DNA from: Granulicella sp.
Lineage (GTDB): Bacteria > Acidobacteriota > Terriglobia > Terriglobales > Acidobacteriaceae
Reading direction: 5' to 3'
NCBI GenBank assembly: GCA_003132145.1
Contig: PKWU01000033.1
Coordinates: forward strand, 62,001 to 126,000
Length of the DNA stretch: 64,000 nt
Position numbers and translations under genes: made by a program. Below are positions 24,689 to 33,733 of the stretch, piece by piece (position 1 is the first letter of the stretch; each line of letters starts with the position of its first letter). Below the pieces are notes generated by a model. The model ran no database searches. It saw only the letters and a program-made list of their open reading frames with translations, and was not told the origin of the DNA.

Positions 24689-26332
24689 CTAACCACGCTT
24701 CTGTCCATCCGTCTCGACGCCCTCGTCGCTGACCTCCTGGCTCTCGTTCACCAGGCTGTCCACGGCATCATTCTCCAGTTCAATCGTCTCCTCGCGTGCA
24801 TCCGCATCGCTCACTGCGTCGCTTTCCGACTCCTTGTCCTCCGCATTCGCAATCGCCTCGGACGACACGTCGTGAACCTCCTCAACCTCTCCGGCCGAGC
24901 CCGCCTCCGTCTCCAGAATCTCCTCCGGAGTTTTCTCCTCCGAGCTCTCTTCAGAACCCTCTACCGCAGGCTCCTCCGCTGTCTCCACTACTGCATGATC
25001 CTCGCTCGCAGCCGCATCCAGCTTTACCTCCGCCTCCGCCGGCCGCTCCTCGCCCTCTTCGTACTGGCCGAAGTAGTGCCGCACCGCAACCGAGATCTTC
25101 TCCAGCGTCTTCTCGCCGATGCCGGGAATCTCCTCCAACTGCTCCGGCGTCATGTCGGCCAGCTCCTCGATGGTCGTAATCCCAGCCGCGATCAGCTTCT
25201 CCAGAATCGAATCGCCCAGCTCCTTGATCTGCTCCACCGGGGTCGTCGTGCCGCCGCCCATCTCCTGCATCTGCTGCTCGACCTCTTGCCGCTTCTCTTC
25301 CTCGCTCTTGATGTCGATCTTCCAGCCCAGCAGCTTCGCCGCCAGCCGGACATTCTGCCCCTTCTTGCCGATCGCCAGCGACAGCTGCGTATCGTCGACG
25401 ATCACCTCGATCTGCTTCTCCTCCAGATTGACAATCGACACTTTGCTCACCTTGGCCGGCTGTAGCGCCTTCTCCGCAAACGTCGTGATCTCCTCGGAGA
25501 ACTCGATGATGTCGATCTTCTCGCCGCGCAACTCGCGGATGATCGACTGCACGCGCATCCCCTTCATCCCCACGCACGCGCCCACCGGGTCCACGTCCTT
25601 GTCGCGGCTCTGCACCGCGATCTTGGTCCGCTCGCCCGCCTCGCGCGCAATCGCCTTGATCGAAACCGTCCCGTCGTAGATCTCCGGCACCTCGCTCTGG
25701 AACAGGTTCTGCACCAAACCCGGCGCCGCCCGGCTCACAATCACCTGCGGTCCCTTGGCCGCCCGGTCCACCCTCAGCAGCACCACGCGCACCCGCTCGC
25801 CCACGGCAAACTGCTCCAGCCGGCTCTGCTCGCGCTTGGGCATCCGCGCCTCCGCCTTGCCCAGGTCGAAGATCACGTCCATCGGCTCCAGCCGCTTCAC
25901 TGTCGCGTTCAACACCTCGCCCGCGCGGTGGTTGTACTCCAGAAACACCGTATCGCGCTCGGCCTCGCGGACCTTCTGGAAGATCACCTGCTTGGCCATC
26001 TGCGCCGCAATCCGTCCCAGCGGAGTGGTGTCCTTGTAGAAGCGCAGCTCGCCGCCCACCTCAACCTCGGGAGCCAGCGCGCGCGCCTGCTCCAGCGTCA
26101 ACTGGTTGATCTCGTCCTCCACCTGCTCCGGCCCCTCCACCACGGTTTTATAGACATACGCGCGTATCTCGCCTGTCTCCTTGTCCATCTCCGCACGCAT
26201 GTTCTCCTGCGTCTTGTAGAACTTGCGTGTCGCCAGAGCGATCGCATCCTCCACCGCGCCCACCACGATCTCGGGCTCGATTCCCTTGTCCTTGCTCAAC
26301 GTCTCGATCGACTGGTACAGAACACTCGCCAT
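24689..26332 (-). CDS. nusA: Transcription termination/antitermination factor NusA
   Basis: RNA polymerase-binding factor. The N-terminal domain starts MASVLYQSIETLSKDKGIEPEIV. S1 (AGEVLNATVKRLEPMDVIFDLGKAEA) and two KH domains (KGMRVQSIIRELRGEKIDIIEFS; IAVGAIGKKGQNVRLAAKLLGW-like) follow, then helix-hairpin-helix repeats (EELADMTPEQLEEIPGIGEKTLEKI). The last 120 residues are a highly acidic Glu/Asp/Ser tail, longer than in most NusA proteins. The track starts at a TTG (26350). The ATG at 26332 has GAAGGTGAG in front and matches the conserved start. Confidence 0.96.
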   Translation of the reverse strand: MASVLYQSIETLSKDKGIEPEIVVGAVEDAIALATRKFYKTQENMRAEMDKETGEIRAYVYKTVVEGPEQVEDEINQLTLEQARALAPEVEVGGELRFYKDTTPLGRIAAQMAKQVIFQKVREAERDTVFLEYNHRAGEVLNATVKRLEPMDVIFDLGKAEARMPKREQSRLEQFAVGERVRVVLLRVDRAAKGPQVIVSRAAPGLVQNLFQSEVPEIYDGTVSIKAIAREAGERTKIAVQSRDKDVDPVGACVGMKGMRVQSIIRELRGEKIDIIEFSEEITTFAEKALQPAKVSKVSIVNLEEKQIEVIVDDTQLSLAIGKKGQNVRLAAKLLGWKIDIKSEEEKRQEVEQQMQEMGGGTTTPVEQIKELGDSILEKLIAAGITTIEELADMTPEQLEEIPGIGEKTLEKISVAVRHYFGQYEEGEERPAEAEVKLDAAASEDHAVVETAEEPAVEGSEESSEEKTPEEILETEAGSAGEVEEVHDVSSEAIANAEDKESESDAVSDADAREETIELENDAVDSLVNESQEVSDEGVETDGQKRG

Positions 26333-26362
26333 AGCTTCGCTCACCTTCAAATCCGCCTAATT

Positions 26363-26386
26363 CCTCGAACCTCGAACCTCGAACCT
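26363..26386 (-). repeat. Tandem 7-mer repeat (GAGGTTC)n, copy 2
   Basis: On the minus strand this reads AGGTTCGAGGTTCGAGGTTC and on, the same array as at 5108 and 49896. It fills most of the rimP-nusA gap and touches the rimP stop codon. Confidence 0.8.
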
Positions 26387-26966
26387 AAATCTCTGCCACT
26401 AAATTCGCCTTCTCCACATCCTTCAACTGAATCTCGATCGTCTCCGCAACCGCTGCCTTCTTTGCCTTGCCCTTCTGCTTCACCGCAGCCAGGTCAATCT
26501 TCAATACGCCGTCCACAAACCCTGTCAGCCGCCCCATCCACTCCCGGCAGCTATTGACCGGGGTAAACGTCTTCACCTTCACCAGGCTCCCCTGAAACCG
26601 CGTAAAATCCTCTGCGCGCGCCAGCTTCCGTTCCAGCCCCGGCGACGAAACCTCAAGCGTGTACTCCGCTCCCGGAACCACATCCTCCACATCCAGCAGC
26701 GTGCCAAAGTCCGTGGCAAACGCCGCGCAATCCTCATGCGTCACGCCGCTCAGCAGCTCCACTGGAACGTTCTTCGGCAGGTCCTCAACCTCGCCAGCAG
26801 CAGCTCGTTCGGCAAGCCTCTTCCGCTCTGCCGCGTCCTTCTCCACAAAAATCCGTAGCGCCCGCGACCGTCCGCCGCCGCCAAACTCCACATCCACTAC
26901 CTCCAGATGATGAGATGCGGCAACCCGCTCCGCCAGCCGCCGAATCTCGTCTATCTGCAATGCCAT
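26385..26966 (-). CDS. rimP: Ribosome maturation factor RimP
   Basis: A 193 aa protein for late 30S assembly, first gene of the rimP-nusA-infB operon. Family features: N-terminal RRLAERVAASHHLEVVDVEFGGGGRSRALRIFVEKD, the central DVEDVVPGAEYTLEVSSPGLERKLARAEDFTRFQGSLVKVKT, and a C-terminal Sm-like domain. A Lys/Ala-rich insertion (AVKQKGKAKKAAVAE) sits near the C-terminus, and an acidic/Ala insertion (AAERKRLAERAAAGEVEDLPKN) lies between the two strands of the first domain. Confidence 0.94.
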   Translation of the reverse strand: MALQIDEIRRLAERVAASHHLEVVDVEFGGGGRSRALRIFVEKDAAERKRLAERAAAGEVEDLPKNVPVELLSGVTHEDCAAFATDFGTLLDVEDVVPGAEYTLEVSSPGLERKLARAEDFTRFQGSLVKVKTFTPVNSCREWMGRLTGFVDGVLKIDLAAVKQKGKAKKAAVAETIEIQLKDVEKANLVAEI

Positions 26967-27421
26967 AACGCCTTTTCAGCCCGTTCTTTCAGTAGGATGC
27001 CGTCGACAACAGCCAAACCGTCTTTGGAGCAACAAAAAGTGGGCTTTCGCCCACTCATCTCTTCCGCCATTTTACCGGGATCCCCAACCAGTTTTCTGGT
27101 TGGGGTCGGTTTGCCGGTGCGCACACGGCTCCTTACCGAACAGCGGAACAAACTTGCTCGCTCTTTCAAGATACGCCAAAATCAATGAATATTCAATCCC
27201 ATCCTTCCGCCATCCTCCGAAAAACAGCATCGTCCAGGGTGTGCAAATCCGTGAAACCAACCTCATCCCCTGGCAGACTAAGCTCCCTCTCCGCACTGCC
27301 TCTCCCTGCCCCGGTTTTGCCCGAAGCGCTTCGCCAGCCTACAATCAAACAAACCCGGCACAGAAATCCAGCCTACGCAGGCGCGTGCTGGCCCACGAAG
27401 GCACCAGCCAGAACGGAAAAA
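26967..27421. other. Divergent promoter region between rimP (-) and guaB (+)
   Basis: About 455 bases. The ORF track extends guaB back to 27185, but that leader has no similarity to IMP dehydrogenases. The gap holds a strong short hairpin (27082-27105). No convincing promoter hexamers or small genes could be fixed by eye. Confidence 0.6.
27082..27105. terminator. Perfect 10-bp hairpin with TTTT loop
   Basis: CCCCAACCAG (27082-27091), loop TTTT, CTGGTTGGGG (27096-27105). It lies in the rimP/guaB divergent region, so it may be a 5'-UTR hairpin of one of the transcripts rather than a terminator. No U-tract follows on either strand. Confidence 0.5.
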
Positions 27422-28948
27422 ATGATCACCTCTCCAATCCCGGAAGCCCTGACCTTTGACGATGTCCTTCTCGTCCCTGCCTACAGCGAGGTCGTACCCA
27501 ATCAGGTCAGCACCCAGACCCAGCTCACCCGCAACATCACGCTCAACACCCCGCTCATCTCGGCCGCCATGGACACGGTCACCGAGTCTCGCCTGGCCAT
27601 TGCCATGGCCCAGCAGGGAGGCATCGGCGTCATCCACCGCAATCTCACCATCGCGCAGCAGGCCGGCGAGATCGACAAGGTCAAGCGCTCCGAGTCCGGC
27701 ATGATCGTCGATCCCGTCACCATCTCGCCCGAGCAGCCCATCTCCGACGCGCTCGAGCTCATGCGCCGCTTCAAGATCTCCGGCGTCCCGGTCACCCGCA
27801 AGGGCCGCCTGGTCGGCATCCTCACCAACCGCGATCTGCGCTTCGTCTCCCGCACAGACATTCCCATCGACGACGTGATGACCAAGACCAACCTCGTCAC
27901 CGTTCCCGTCGGCACCACGCTGGAGGAGGCTGAGCTCATCCTCCACCAGCACCGCATTGAAAAACTCCTCGTCGTCAACGACGAGTACGAGCTGAAGGGC
28001 CTCATCACCGTCAAGGACATCCAGAAGAAGCTGAAGTACCCCAACGCGTCGAAGGACAGCAAGGGCCGCCTGCGCGTCGCCGGGGCCATCGGAGCCACCG
28101 GAGACTTCCTGGAGCGCGCCGCAGCGCTCATCGAGATGCGCGTCGACGCTCTGGCCATCGACAGCGCCCACGGCCACTCCTCGCGCGTCCTCAAGGCCAT
28201 CACAGAGGTCAAGAAGCACTTCCCCGACGTCGATCTCCTGGCCGGCAACGTCGCCACCTACGACGGCGCAATGGCCCTGATCGACGCTGGCGCGGACGCC
28301 GTCAAGGTCGGCATCGGCCCCGGCTCCATCTGCACCACCCGCATGGTCACCGGCGCTGGAATGCCCCAGATCACCGCAATCACCGAGGCCACGCGCGCCG
28401 CCGCCAAGCACGGAATCCCCATCATCGCCGACGGCGGCATCAAGTACTCCGGCGACGTCACCAAGGCCATCGCCGCCGGCGCCAACGTCGTCATGATCGG
28501 CTCGCTGTTTGCCGGTGTCGACGAGTCGCCCGGCGAGACCATCCTCTACCAGGGACGCAGCTTCAAGGCCTACCGCGGCATGGGCTCGCTCTCCGCCATG
28601 TCCCAGGGCTCCGGCGAACGCTACTTCCAAAGCGCGGAAGACATGACCGAAGCCGCCAGCACCGAACGCGAAAACCTGACCGCCCGCGAGACCACCGGCC
28701 AGAACCGCCTCGCCAAGTTCGTCCCCGAGGGCATTGAGGGCCGCGTACCCCACCGCGGCCCGCTGGAGGCGATGGTCTACCAACTGGTCGGCGGACTGCG
28801 CTCCGGCATGGGTTACCTCGGCTGCAGCACCATCCCGGAGCTGCAGGCCAACGCCCGCTTCATCCGCATCTCCAACGCAGGCCTGCGCGAGAGCCACGTC
28901 CACGACGTCATCATCACCCGCGAGGCCCCCAACTACCACGCAGAGTAG
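27422..28948 (+). CDS. guaB: Inosine-5'-monophosphate dehydrogenase
   Basis: Converts IMP to XMP with NAD+, the committed step of GMP synthesis. From the ATG at 27422 the protein is 508 aa and starts like the family ([23 protein letters not shown]). Two CBS domains occupy about residues 95-215. The catalytic loop is [13 protein letters not shown], with Cys in SICT, and the IMP-binding segment ([20 protein letters not shown]) and [13 protein letters not shown] follow. The ORF-track start 79 codons earlier is not supported. GGAAAAA lies before the ATG. Confidence 0.97.
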   Translation: MITSPIPEALTFDDVLLVPAYSEVVPNQVSTQTQLTRNITLNTPLISAAMDTVTESRLAIAMAQQGGIGVIHRNLTIAQQAGEIDKVKRSESGMIVDPVTISPEQPISDALELMRRFKISGVPVTRKGRLVGILTNRDLRFVSRTDIPIDDVMTKTNLVTVPVGTTLEEAELILHQHRIEKLLVVNDEYELKGLITVKDIQKKLKYPNASKDSKGRLRVAGAIGATGDFLERAAALIEMRVDALAIDSAHGHSSRVLKAITEVKKHFPDVDLLAGNVATYDGAMALIDAGADAVKVGIGPGSICTTRMVTGAGMPQITAITEATRAAAKHGIPIIADGGIKYSGDVTKAIAAGANVVMIGSLFAGVDESPGETILYQGRSFKAYRGMGSLSAMSQGSGERYFQSAEDMTEAASTERENLTARETTGQNRLAKFVPEGIEGRVPHRGPLEAMVYQLVGGLRSGMGYLGCSTIPELQANARFIRISNAGLRESHVHDVIITREAPNYHAE

Positions 28949-29018
28949 ATCAGCAACAGGGGCGCAGAAGCAACCAGCAACAGTGCAACGGCGCGACCTA
29001 TACCAGCCTGGGGCGAAC

Positions 29019-29051
29019 GGGGTCCCCGGCGAGCCTGCTCGCTGGGGTAGG
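29019..29051. repeat. Dispersed palindrome family C, copy 1
   Basis: GGGGTCCCCGGCGAGC, loop CT, GCTCGCTGGGGTAGG: the arms GCGAGC/GCTCGC are extended by CCCC/GGGG. It lies between guaB and the VanZ-like gene. A second copy lies inside prmC (44069-44106). Confidence 0.8.
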
Positions 29052-29130
29052 AAGCCCCAGGTACTAGCCGCAAACAAACCCTTAGGGCTGAAAGGCCGCC
29101 CCATAGTTACGGGAAGCAGAGTTTAGCCAT

Positions 29131-29670
29131 ATGCGTCCAGTTTTCTTCTATAAGCCGTTGCCCCCGTCGCCACCCTCTCGTCCAGGCTGGCAATGGTACT
29201 TTAGCGTCTGGACTCCGGTTGCAATTGCCGTCGCAATCATCTGCATGGAGTCCACCAGCGCTCTCTCCTCGCAGCACACCAGCAGTTTTCTGCGCCCCAT
29301 CCTCGAGCGTTGGTTTGGACATATCAACGACAGCTCATGGGACCTCTACCACCACTATCTGCGCAAGAGCGGCCATTTCATCGGCTATGGCCTGGTGGCC
29401 TTCACCTTCCTCCGCGCATGGCTGCACACACTCGATCTGCGCGGGTCGGGCTCGCTGCTCGCATGGCGTCTCCAGTCCACCCTGCTCGCCATCGTCTCCA
29501 CCGCCATCGTCGCCAGTTGCGACGAGTTCCATCAGTCGATCCTGCCCGATCGCACCGGCTCGCCCCTCGACGTCCTGCTCGACACCGCCGGCGCCTGCGC
29601 GCTCTGTCTCCTGGTCTGGTTCCTCTGCTGGCGCAGGCGGCAATCCCACACGGAACTCATTGCCGCTTGA
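29131..29670 (+). CDS. VanZ-like family membrane protein
   Basis: A 179 aa protein with four hydrophobic segments and the VanZ pattern: RKSGHFIGYGLVAFTFLRAW after the second segment and SCDEFHQSILPDRTGSPLDVLLDTAGACA later. VanZ homologues give low-level teicoplanin resistance in some bacteria, but most are of unknown function, and no vancomycin genes are nearby. Its 3' end overlaps the convergent GNAT gene by 14 bases. Confidence 0.82.
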   Translation: MRPVFFYKPLPPSPPSRPGWQWYFSVWTPVAIAVAIICMESTSALSSQHTSSFLRPILERWFGHINDSSWDLYHHYLRKSGHFIGYGLVAFTFLRAWLHTLDLRGSGSLLAWRLQSTLLAIVSTAIVASCDEFHQSILPDRTGSPLDVLLDTAGACALCLLVWFLCWRRRQSHTELIAA

Positions 29671-30667
29671 ATTGCGTGTCCAGCACCATCGCGTCGAAGC
29701 GGTGCCTCAGCGTAAAGCCAAACCGCTCATACAGCCTCACCGCCTGCACATTGTCTTCGGTCACGGTCAGCGTGATGGCCTCGAAGCCCGCGCCTAGCAG
29801 GCTCTTCGCGCTCCGCTCCAGCAGCCCGCGGCCAAGCCCGCGACCGCGATACGCCTGCGCGATGCAGAGTTGAGTGATGTGCGCCACATTCGCCCCCACC
29901 CGCGAGCAAAGCACCATGCCCACCAATGCGCCGCTTCGCCGCTCGCGCAGCATCCACGAGAAGCCCGGCTCGAAGATGCCGCATCCGGGAAAGCGCACAA
30001 TGTTGTGCAGAAAGCGCAGCGAGCCGTGCAGCGAGCGGTACTGGTCATTGATCAGCGCGTCTGTGTGCCCCACATAGCAGGCATGGATCAGCTCGGCCGC
30101 GGCCTGATAGTCCTCTGGCGTCCACAGCGCCAACGCAAGCTCCGGCCCAACGCCAGACAGATCAGCCGCCTCTGCTGCCGCCGGCAGAAGGTCCCTCTGC
30201 CCGCCAACATTACACTCCAGAAACAGTCGAGGGTACACGGTGAACTCCGGCCCGGCAAAGAGGTCGGTAAACTCGCCTGCACCGTAGAGCAATAGTTGCG
30301 ACTCCACGCGATCGACTCCCGGCGTGTGCCCCAGCAGCTCCAGCATGGGCGCCAGCAGCGCCCGCGTTGCGTCGGCGTCGCTCATCGTCTTGTGGCCGGT
30401 GGCGAATGCGTCGCCGATCACCGCCTTGATCCCCTCGTATACGCAGAACGTATAGCCGCACACGCGTCCCCGGTCGAGCGCCACAAAGCCGGTTAGAATG
30501 CGCGATTCCAGATACTGTAGCAGCAGCTCGGTCGAGCTTCGGTAGTCCCAGCGCAGGCGCTCCCGCCACACCCCAGCCTCGCGCTCCAGCAATGGCCGCA
30601 GTTGGCGCGCGGAGAAGTTCCGCAGGTCGAGAACTTCGATCTCGGATGCAACCGGCACGCTAGCCAT
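29657..30667 (-). CDS. GNAT-family N-acetyltransferase
   Basis: A 336 aa protein. The C-terminal 140 residues are a typical GNAT domain: VGMVLCSRVGANVAHITQLCIAQAYRGRGLGRGLLERS contains the acetyl-CoA pyrophosphate loop (RGRGLGRGL), followed by ITLTVTEDNVQAVRLYERFGF. The N-terminal half (about 1-180) resembles a second, weaker acyltransferase fold with SRILTGFVALDRGRVCGYTFCVYEG, so a tandem GNAT is likely. The substrate is unknown. It ends inside the VanZ-like gene. Confidence 0.85.
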   Translation of the reverse strand: MASVPVASEIEVLDLRNFSARQLRPLLEREAGVWRERLRWDYRSSTELLLQYLESRILTGFVALDRGRVCGYTFCVYEGIKAVIGDAFATGHKTMSDADATRALLAPMLELLGHTPGVDRVESQLLLYGAGEFTDLFAGPEFTVYPRLFLECNVGGQRDLLPAAAEAADLSGVGPELALALWTPEDYQAAAELIHACYVGHTDALINDQYRSLHGSLRFLHNIVRFPGCGIFEPGFSWMLRERRSGALVGMVLCSRVGANVAHITQLCIAQAYRGRGLGRGLLERSAKSLLGAGFEAITLTVTEDNVQAVRLYERFGFTLRHRFDAMVLDTQFKRQ

Positions 30668-30773
30668 GGCCCTTCCCCTGCACCTGCGTCTTCAACTCTC
30701 GGTCCAACAAGGGTCGAGCATATAGGAGTCGAAGTTCATCCGTACACCGCGCACAGAAATATTCTTTGTGCGT

Positions 30774-32624
30774 TTATGGCTTTCGATAGACCTTGTACAC
30801 CTGCAAACCACGCGCCGGGTACTCGATGATCTGCTGATAGACGCGCCCGGCGAGCAGAGGTTCCAGCGCGGGAGTGTCTTTGGCTGGGACCACCAGCAGA
30901 TGCTCGCCCGCGGGAACGCCGTCCACTCCGTACTCGATCAGCTGCTCGTTGCGATAGAAGGAGAGGCCATACACCATGTCTCGCTTCACGCCCTCCACCG
31001 CGACCAGATGCACCTCCGGCGCCTTCTGCTGCATCTCGCGCGCCAGCGGCCGAGCCGAATAGTTCACGTCCAGGTCATGGCCGTGGAAGCCGAGCAGAAA
31101 CACCAGCGCCCCCAGCACCGGAAACAGCGTCGCGTTGCGCACCTGAGTAATGCCTCCCAGGCGGATCGTCTGCACCACGGCGAAGAACACAAGCAGCGCC
31201 GCCGCGCTGGCGATCGCAAGCCATCGGGCCGGCGGCACCAGCGTGTCGTACACCATGTGCTGCGGCGCCAGCACAATCACGAAGGCCACCAGCGCGCAGG
31301 CCGCCGCATGAGACCACAGAAGCCAGCGCGGCAGCCCCACCCTCCGGATGCGGTTCAGATAGTCGCCCGTCAGAATCGTCAGCGGAGGAATCGACGGCAG
31401 AATGTAGCCCGGCAGCTTCGACTTCGAGCAGGTGAAAAACACAATGGGAAACAGCGCCCACAGCACAAGAAACTCCGGGAAGGCGTCGCCCGCCCGCGGT
31501 AGCCCCAGATAGCACTTCGGATTCAGTCGCACCTTCCACTCGTCGATCGACGCGCTCATCGCCGCCACCAGCGCCCGGATGGCGATCACCGTCCACGGCA
31601 TCAGCCCCACCAGCGCCACCGCCAGGTAATACCACACCGGCTGATGGTGCTGGTAGAGGTTGGTCGCAAAGCGTTCCAGGTTGTGCTCGACGAAGAACTG
31701 CTCCACAAACGTCGGGTTTTCCCGCTGCACCGCGATGTACCACGGCAGTACCATCGCCAGGTACAGAAGCACGCCGGGAATCCATATCGTCCGCCGCAGC
31801 GCCGACCACTCCCGCCGCAGCCCCAGAAACAGCAGGATGATGCACAGCGCCAGAAACGGCGCAATCGGCCCCTTGGCCAGCGTAGCCGCCGCGCCGAAGA
31901 AGTACAGGTCGAAGAGCCAGAATTTCAATCCCGTCTCGTACCATGCATACCAACCCAGCATCCCGATGCACAGCGGCGCTGCCATCTGCATGTCGGTCGA
32001 CGCCCCGCGCGCAAAGCCGATGATCGCCACCGACGACGCGGTAATCAGCGCCGCATCCAGTTGTCCTCCAGGCCGGAAGCGCCGCATGTGCAGGAATATC
32101 ATCGCGATCAGAAAAAATGCGCCGGAGGCCGAGGGCAGCCGCGCAGCCCAGTCCGAGACGCCGAACTCCCTGAACGAGCTCATCGCCCGCCAGTAGTAGA
32201 GCGCCGGCTTCTCCAGCCACGGATGCCCGTACAGGATCGGCGTCACCGTGCCGCCGTCCAGGCAGCGCAGCGAGTTCTTGACGTCGCTCAACCGCAGGCT
32301 GCGCGGCACTATACTGGCGTGCAGCTCGTTGCAGGTCTCGTTGTGCGCCTCCAGCATCTCGCGCGCAATCTGCGCGTAGCGCGGCTCATCGGCGCCCACC
32401 AGTCCCACCTGGTCGCCGCCGAAGACCGGGACCAATCCATAAAACAGCAGGAAGGCCGTCGCCAGCAGCAGCACGACGATCTCCCACGGCGACTCGCCCC
32501 ACACGCGCAGGCCCCAGTCGCGCAGCCACGCCACTGCCGCGTTGCGTGTTCCTGCGCCGGGGGCCGCGGGTTGTGCAGTTTCAGTCAATGAAGTTCCATC
32601 GCGAGCGAAGCCTGCATGAGCCAT
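30774..32624 (-). CDS. GT39/ArnT-like polytopic glycosyltransferase
   Basis: A 616 aa integral membrane glycosyltransferase of the PMT/ArnT superfamily (polyprenyl-phosphate sugar donor). After the first membrane helix comes the signature GADEPRYAQIAREMLEAHN (acidic catalytic DE in the first periplasmic loop). About 11-12 hydrophobic segments follow, with ...KLPGYILPSIPPLTILTGDYLNR typical of ArnT-like proteins. A C-terminal soluble part begins near residue 510. It starts about 45 bases downstream of rbfA on the same strand. The acceptor (lipid A, glycan or protein) cannot be told from sequence. Confidence 0.88.
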   Translation of the reverse strand: MAHAGFARDGTSLTETAQPAAPGAGTRNAAVAWLRDWGLRVWGESPWEIVVLLLATAFLLFYGLVPVFGGDQVGLVGADEPRYAQIAREMLEAHNETCNELHASIVPRSLRLSDVKNSLRCLDGGTVTPILYGHPWLEKPALYYWRAMSSFREFGVSDWAARLPSASGAFFLIAMIFLHMRRFRPGGQLDAALITASSVAIIGFARGASTDMQMAAPLCIGMLGWYAWYETGLKFWLFDLYFFGAAATLAKGPIAPFLALCIILLFLGLRREWSALRRTIWIPGVLLYLAMVLPWYIAVQRENPTFVEQFFVEHNLERFATNLYQHHQPVWYYLAVALVGLMPWTVIAIRALVAAMSASIDEWKVRLNPKCYLGLPRAGDAFPEFLVLWALFPIVFFTCSKSKLPGYILPSIPPLTILTGDYLNRIRRVGLPRWLLWSHAAACALVAFVIVLAPQHMVYDTLVPPARWLAIASAAALLVFFAVVQTIRLGGITQVRNATLFPVLGALVFLLGFHGHDLDVNYSARPLAREMQQKAPEVHLVAVEGVKRDMVYGLSFYRNEQLIEYGVDGVPAGEHLLVVPAKDTPALEPLLAGRVYQQIIEYPARGLQVYKVYRKP

Positions 32625-32669
32625 GCAAGAATGAGCCGGACAAGCATGGGCCAGACAAGGCTACCAGAG

Positions 32670-33080
32670 TCATCCCTCGCTCGGCGCGCCGGCCTTGGCC
32701 GCCGTCTCCTCGCGCCTCTTGTCGCGCTTGCGTAGCCGCCCCAGCAGCTCGTCCATGCGCCCGGTCATCCGCTCCGAGCGGTCGATGGCGAACGTCAGCT
32801 CCGGCACATGGCGCACTCCCATCCGCTCCCTCAGTTGCGAGCGGATGTAGCCCCGCGCGGCCATCAACCCGGCCAGCGTGGAGTCCTCCTCCGCCTCGCT
32901 GCCATGCACCGCAACAAAGACGCGCGCGCTCTTGCCGCCCGGCGCCAGCACCACATCCGTCACATAGCCCGGCGCAATCCGCGGGTCGGAGAGCTCCCCC
33001 TCCAGCATCGCCCCGATCTCTTCCGAGAACGTGCTGGCTACGCGATTGCGGTGGTACGTTCTGGCTCGTTGTTCAGGCAT
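32670..33080 (-). CDS. rbfA: Ribosome-binding factor A
   Basis: A 136 aa cold-shock ribosome maturation factor with the KH-like fold. Motifs: RNRVASTFSEEIGAMLEGELSDPRI, VTDVVLAPGGKSARVFVAVHGSE, RMGVRHVPELTFAIDRSERM. In many bacteria rbfA follows infB, often with a DUF503 gene between. Here rbfA and the DUF503 gene keep their order but lie about 8 kb from infB. Confidence 0.94.
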   Translation of the reverse strand: MPEQRARTYHRNRVASTFSEEIGAMLEGELSDPRIAPGYVTDVVLAPGGKSARVFVAVHGSEAEEDSTLAGLMAARGYIRSQLRERMGVRHVPELTFAIDRSERMTGRMDELLGRLRKRDKRREETAAKAGAPSEG

Positions 33081-33137
33081 AAGTCTTAAGCAACCATCTC
33101 ATCCAACAGCCAAGCATAACAAAAGCGCGCGGCTTAT

Positions 33138-33260
33138 AGCATTTTCACAACTGCTATGAACCAAAGATGAATTGTCATTCTGACCCTGAGCTTGCCGAAG
33201 GGGAAGAATCCCCGCATTTTGCTCGCTACGCGACGGTCTACACCATTGGCAAAAATGCTC
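33138..33260. repeat. MITE-like palindromic element (family F, copy 1)
   Basis: It opens with AGCATTTTCACA (33138) and closes with AAAAATGCT (33253-33260 region), the same ends as the element at 53557-53666. Inside is a diverged family A palindrome (33174 onward, GTCATTCTGACCCTGAGC...GGGGAAGAATCCCC). It lies between rbfA and the DUF503 gene. Confidence 0.55.
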
Positions 33261-33556
33261 TATTCCGCCAGCATCTCCACCCAGGAGTCCACAATCTCCG
33301 CCCCCAGTCCATTGCACAGCCGATGCAGCGCGTCGTCAACCTCCCGCATCTGCCCGGTGAGATACTGCGTCGAGCCGGAGATCGCCACCACCCCCAGCGT
33401 GGCGCGGTTCCACAGGCTGGCGTCGTCCAGCTCGGCCACCGACACGTTGAACCCGTGCCTCAGCTTGTCCTTCAGCGAGCGCACCACCTGCCGCCGGTCC
33501 TTGATCGACTGCGCATGAGCAATCGCAACCTCCACCGTCAGCTTCGCAATCGCCAT
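33260..33556 (-). CDS. DUF503/YlxP-like protein
   Basis: A 98 aa conserved protein of the DUF503 family: MAIAKLTVEVAIAHAQSIKDRRQVVRSLKDKLRHGFNVSVAEL, then LWNRATLGVVAISGS. YlxP/DUF503 genes typically sit beside rbfA in the infB region and are thought to act in ribosome biogenesis. The reading end coincides with the boundary of the MITE-like element. Confidence 0.88.
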   Translation of the reverse strand: MAIAKLTVEVAIAHAQSIKDRRQVVRSLKDKLRHGFNVSVAELDDASLWNRATLGVVAISGSTQYLTGQMREVDDALHRLCNGLGAEIVDSWVEMLAE

Positions 33557-33647
33557 CGTATGTTGTATACCCTCCCGCAGCCGGTATCTTCTAGCGTGAC
33601 TTGTTCAGACTAATCGACATGGTGCCCTGGATAACGAATTTCTGGCG

Positions 33648-33712
33648 GCGGGATGCGAAGATTGAGGCGCAGAGGTGGGGTGCGAAGACGGGGGTGCGAA
33701 GATGGGGTGTAG
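33648..33712 (+). repeat. Short direct repeats of GGTGCGAAGA upstream of the GH13 gene
   Basis: GGGATGCGAAGATTG, GGGGTGCGAAGACG and GGGGTGCGAAGATGG follow one another in 65 bases directly before the GH13 ribosome-binding site. Function is unknown; it could be slippage-derived. Confidence 0.55.
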
Positions 33713-33733
33713 CGGACGGAGGACGGAGGCCGC

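Noticed and set aside
27278-29104. 608 aa minus-strand ORF antisense to guaB
   Set aside because: Low-complexity shadow translation; guaB motifs are on the plus strand.
29131-29670. Glycopeptide-resistance determinant
   Set aside because: VanZ-like domains are widespread without resistance, and no vanA/H/X genes are present.
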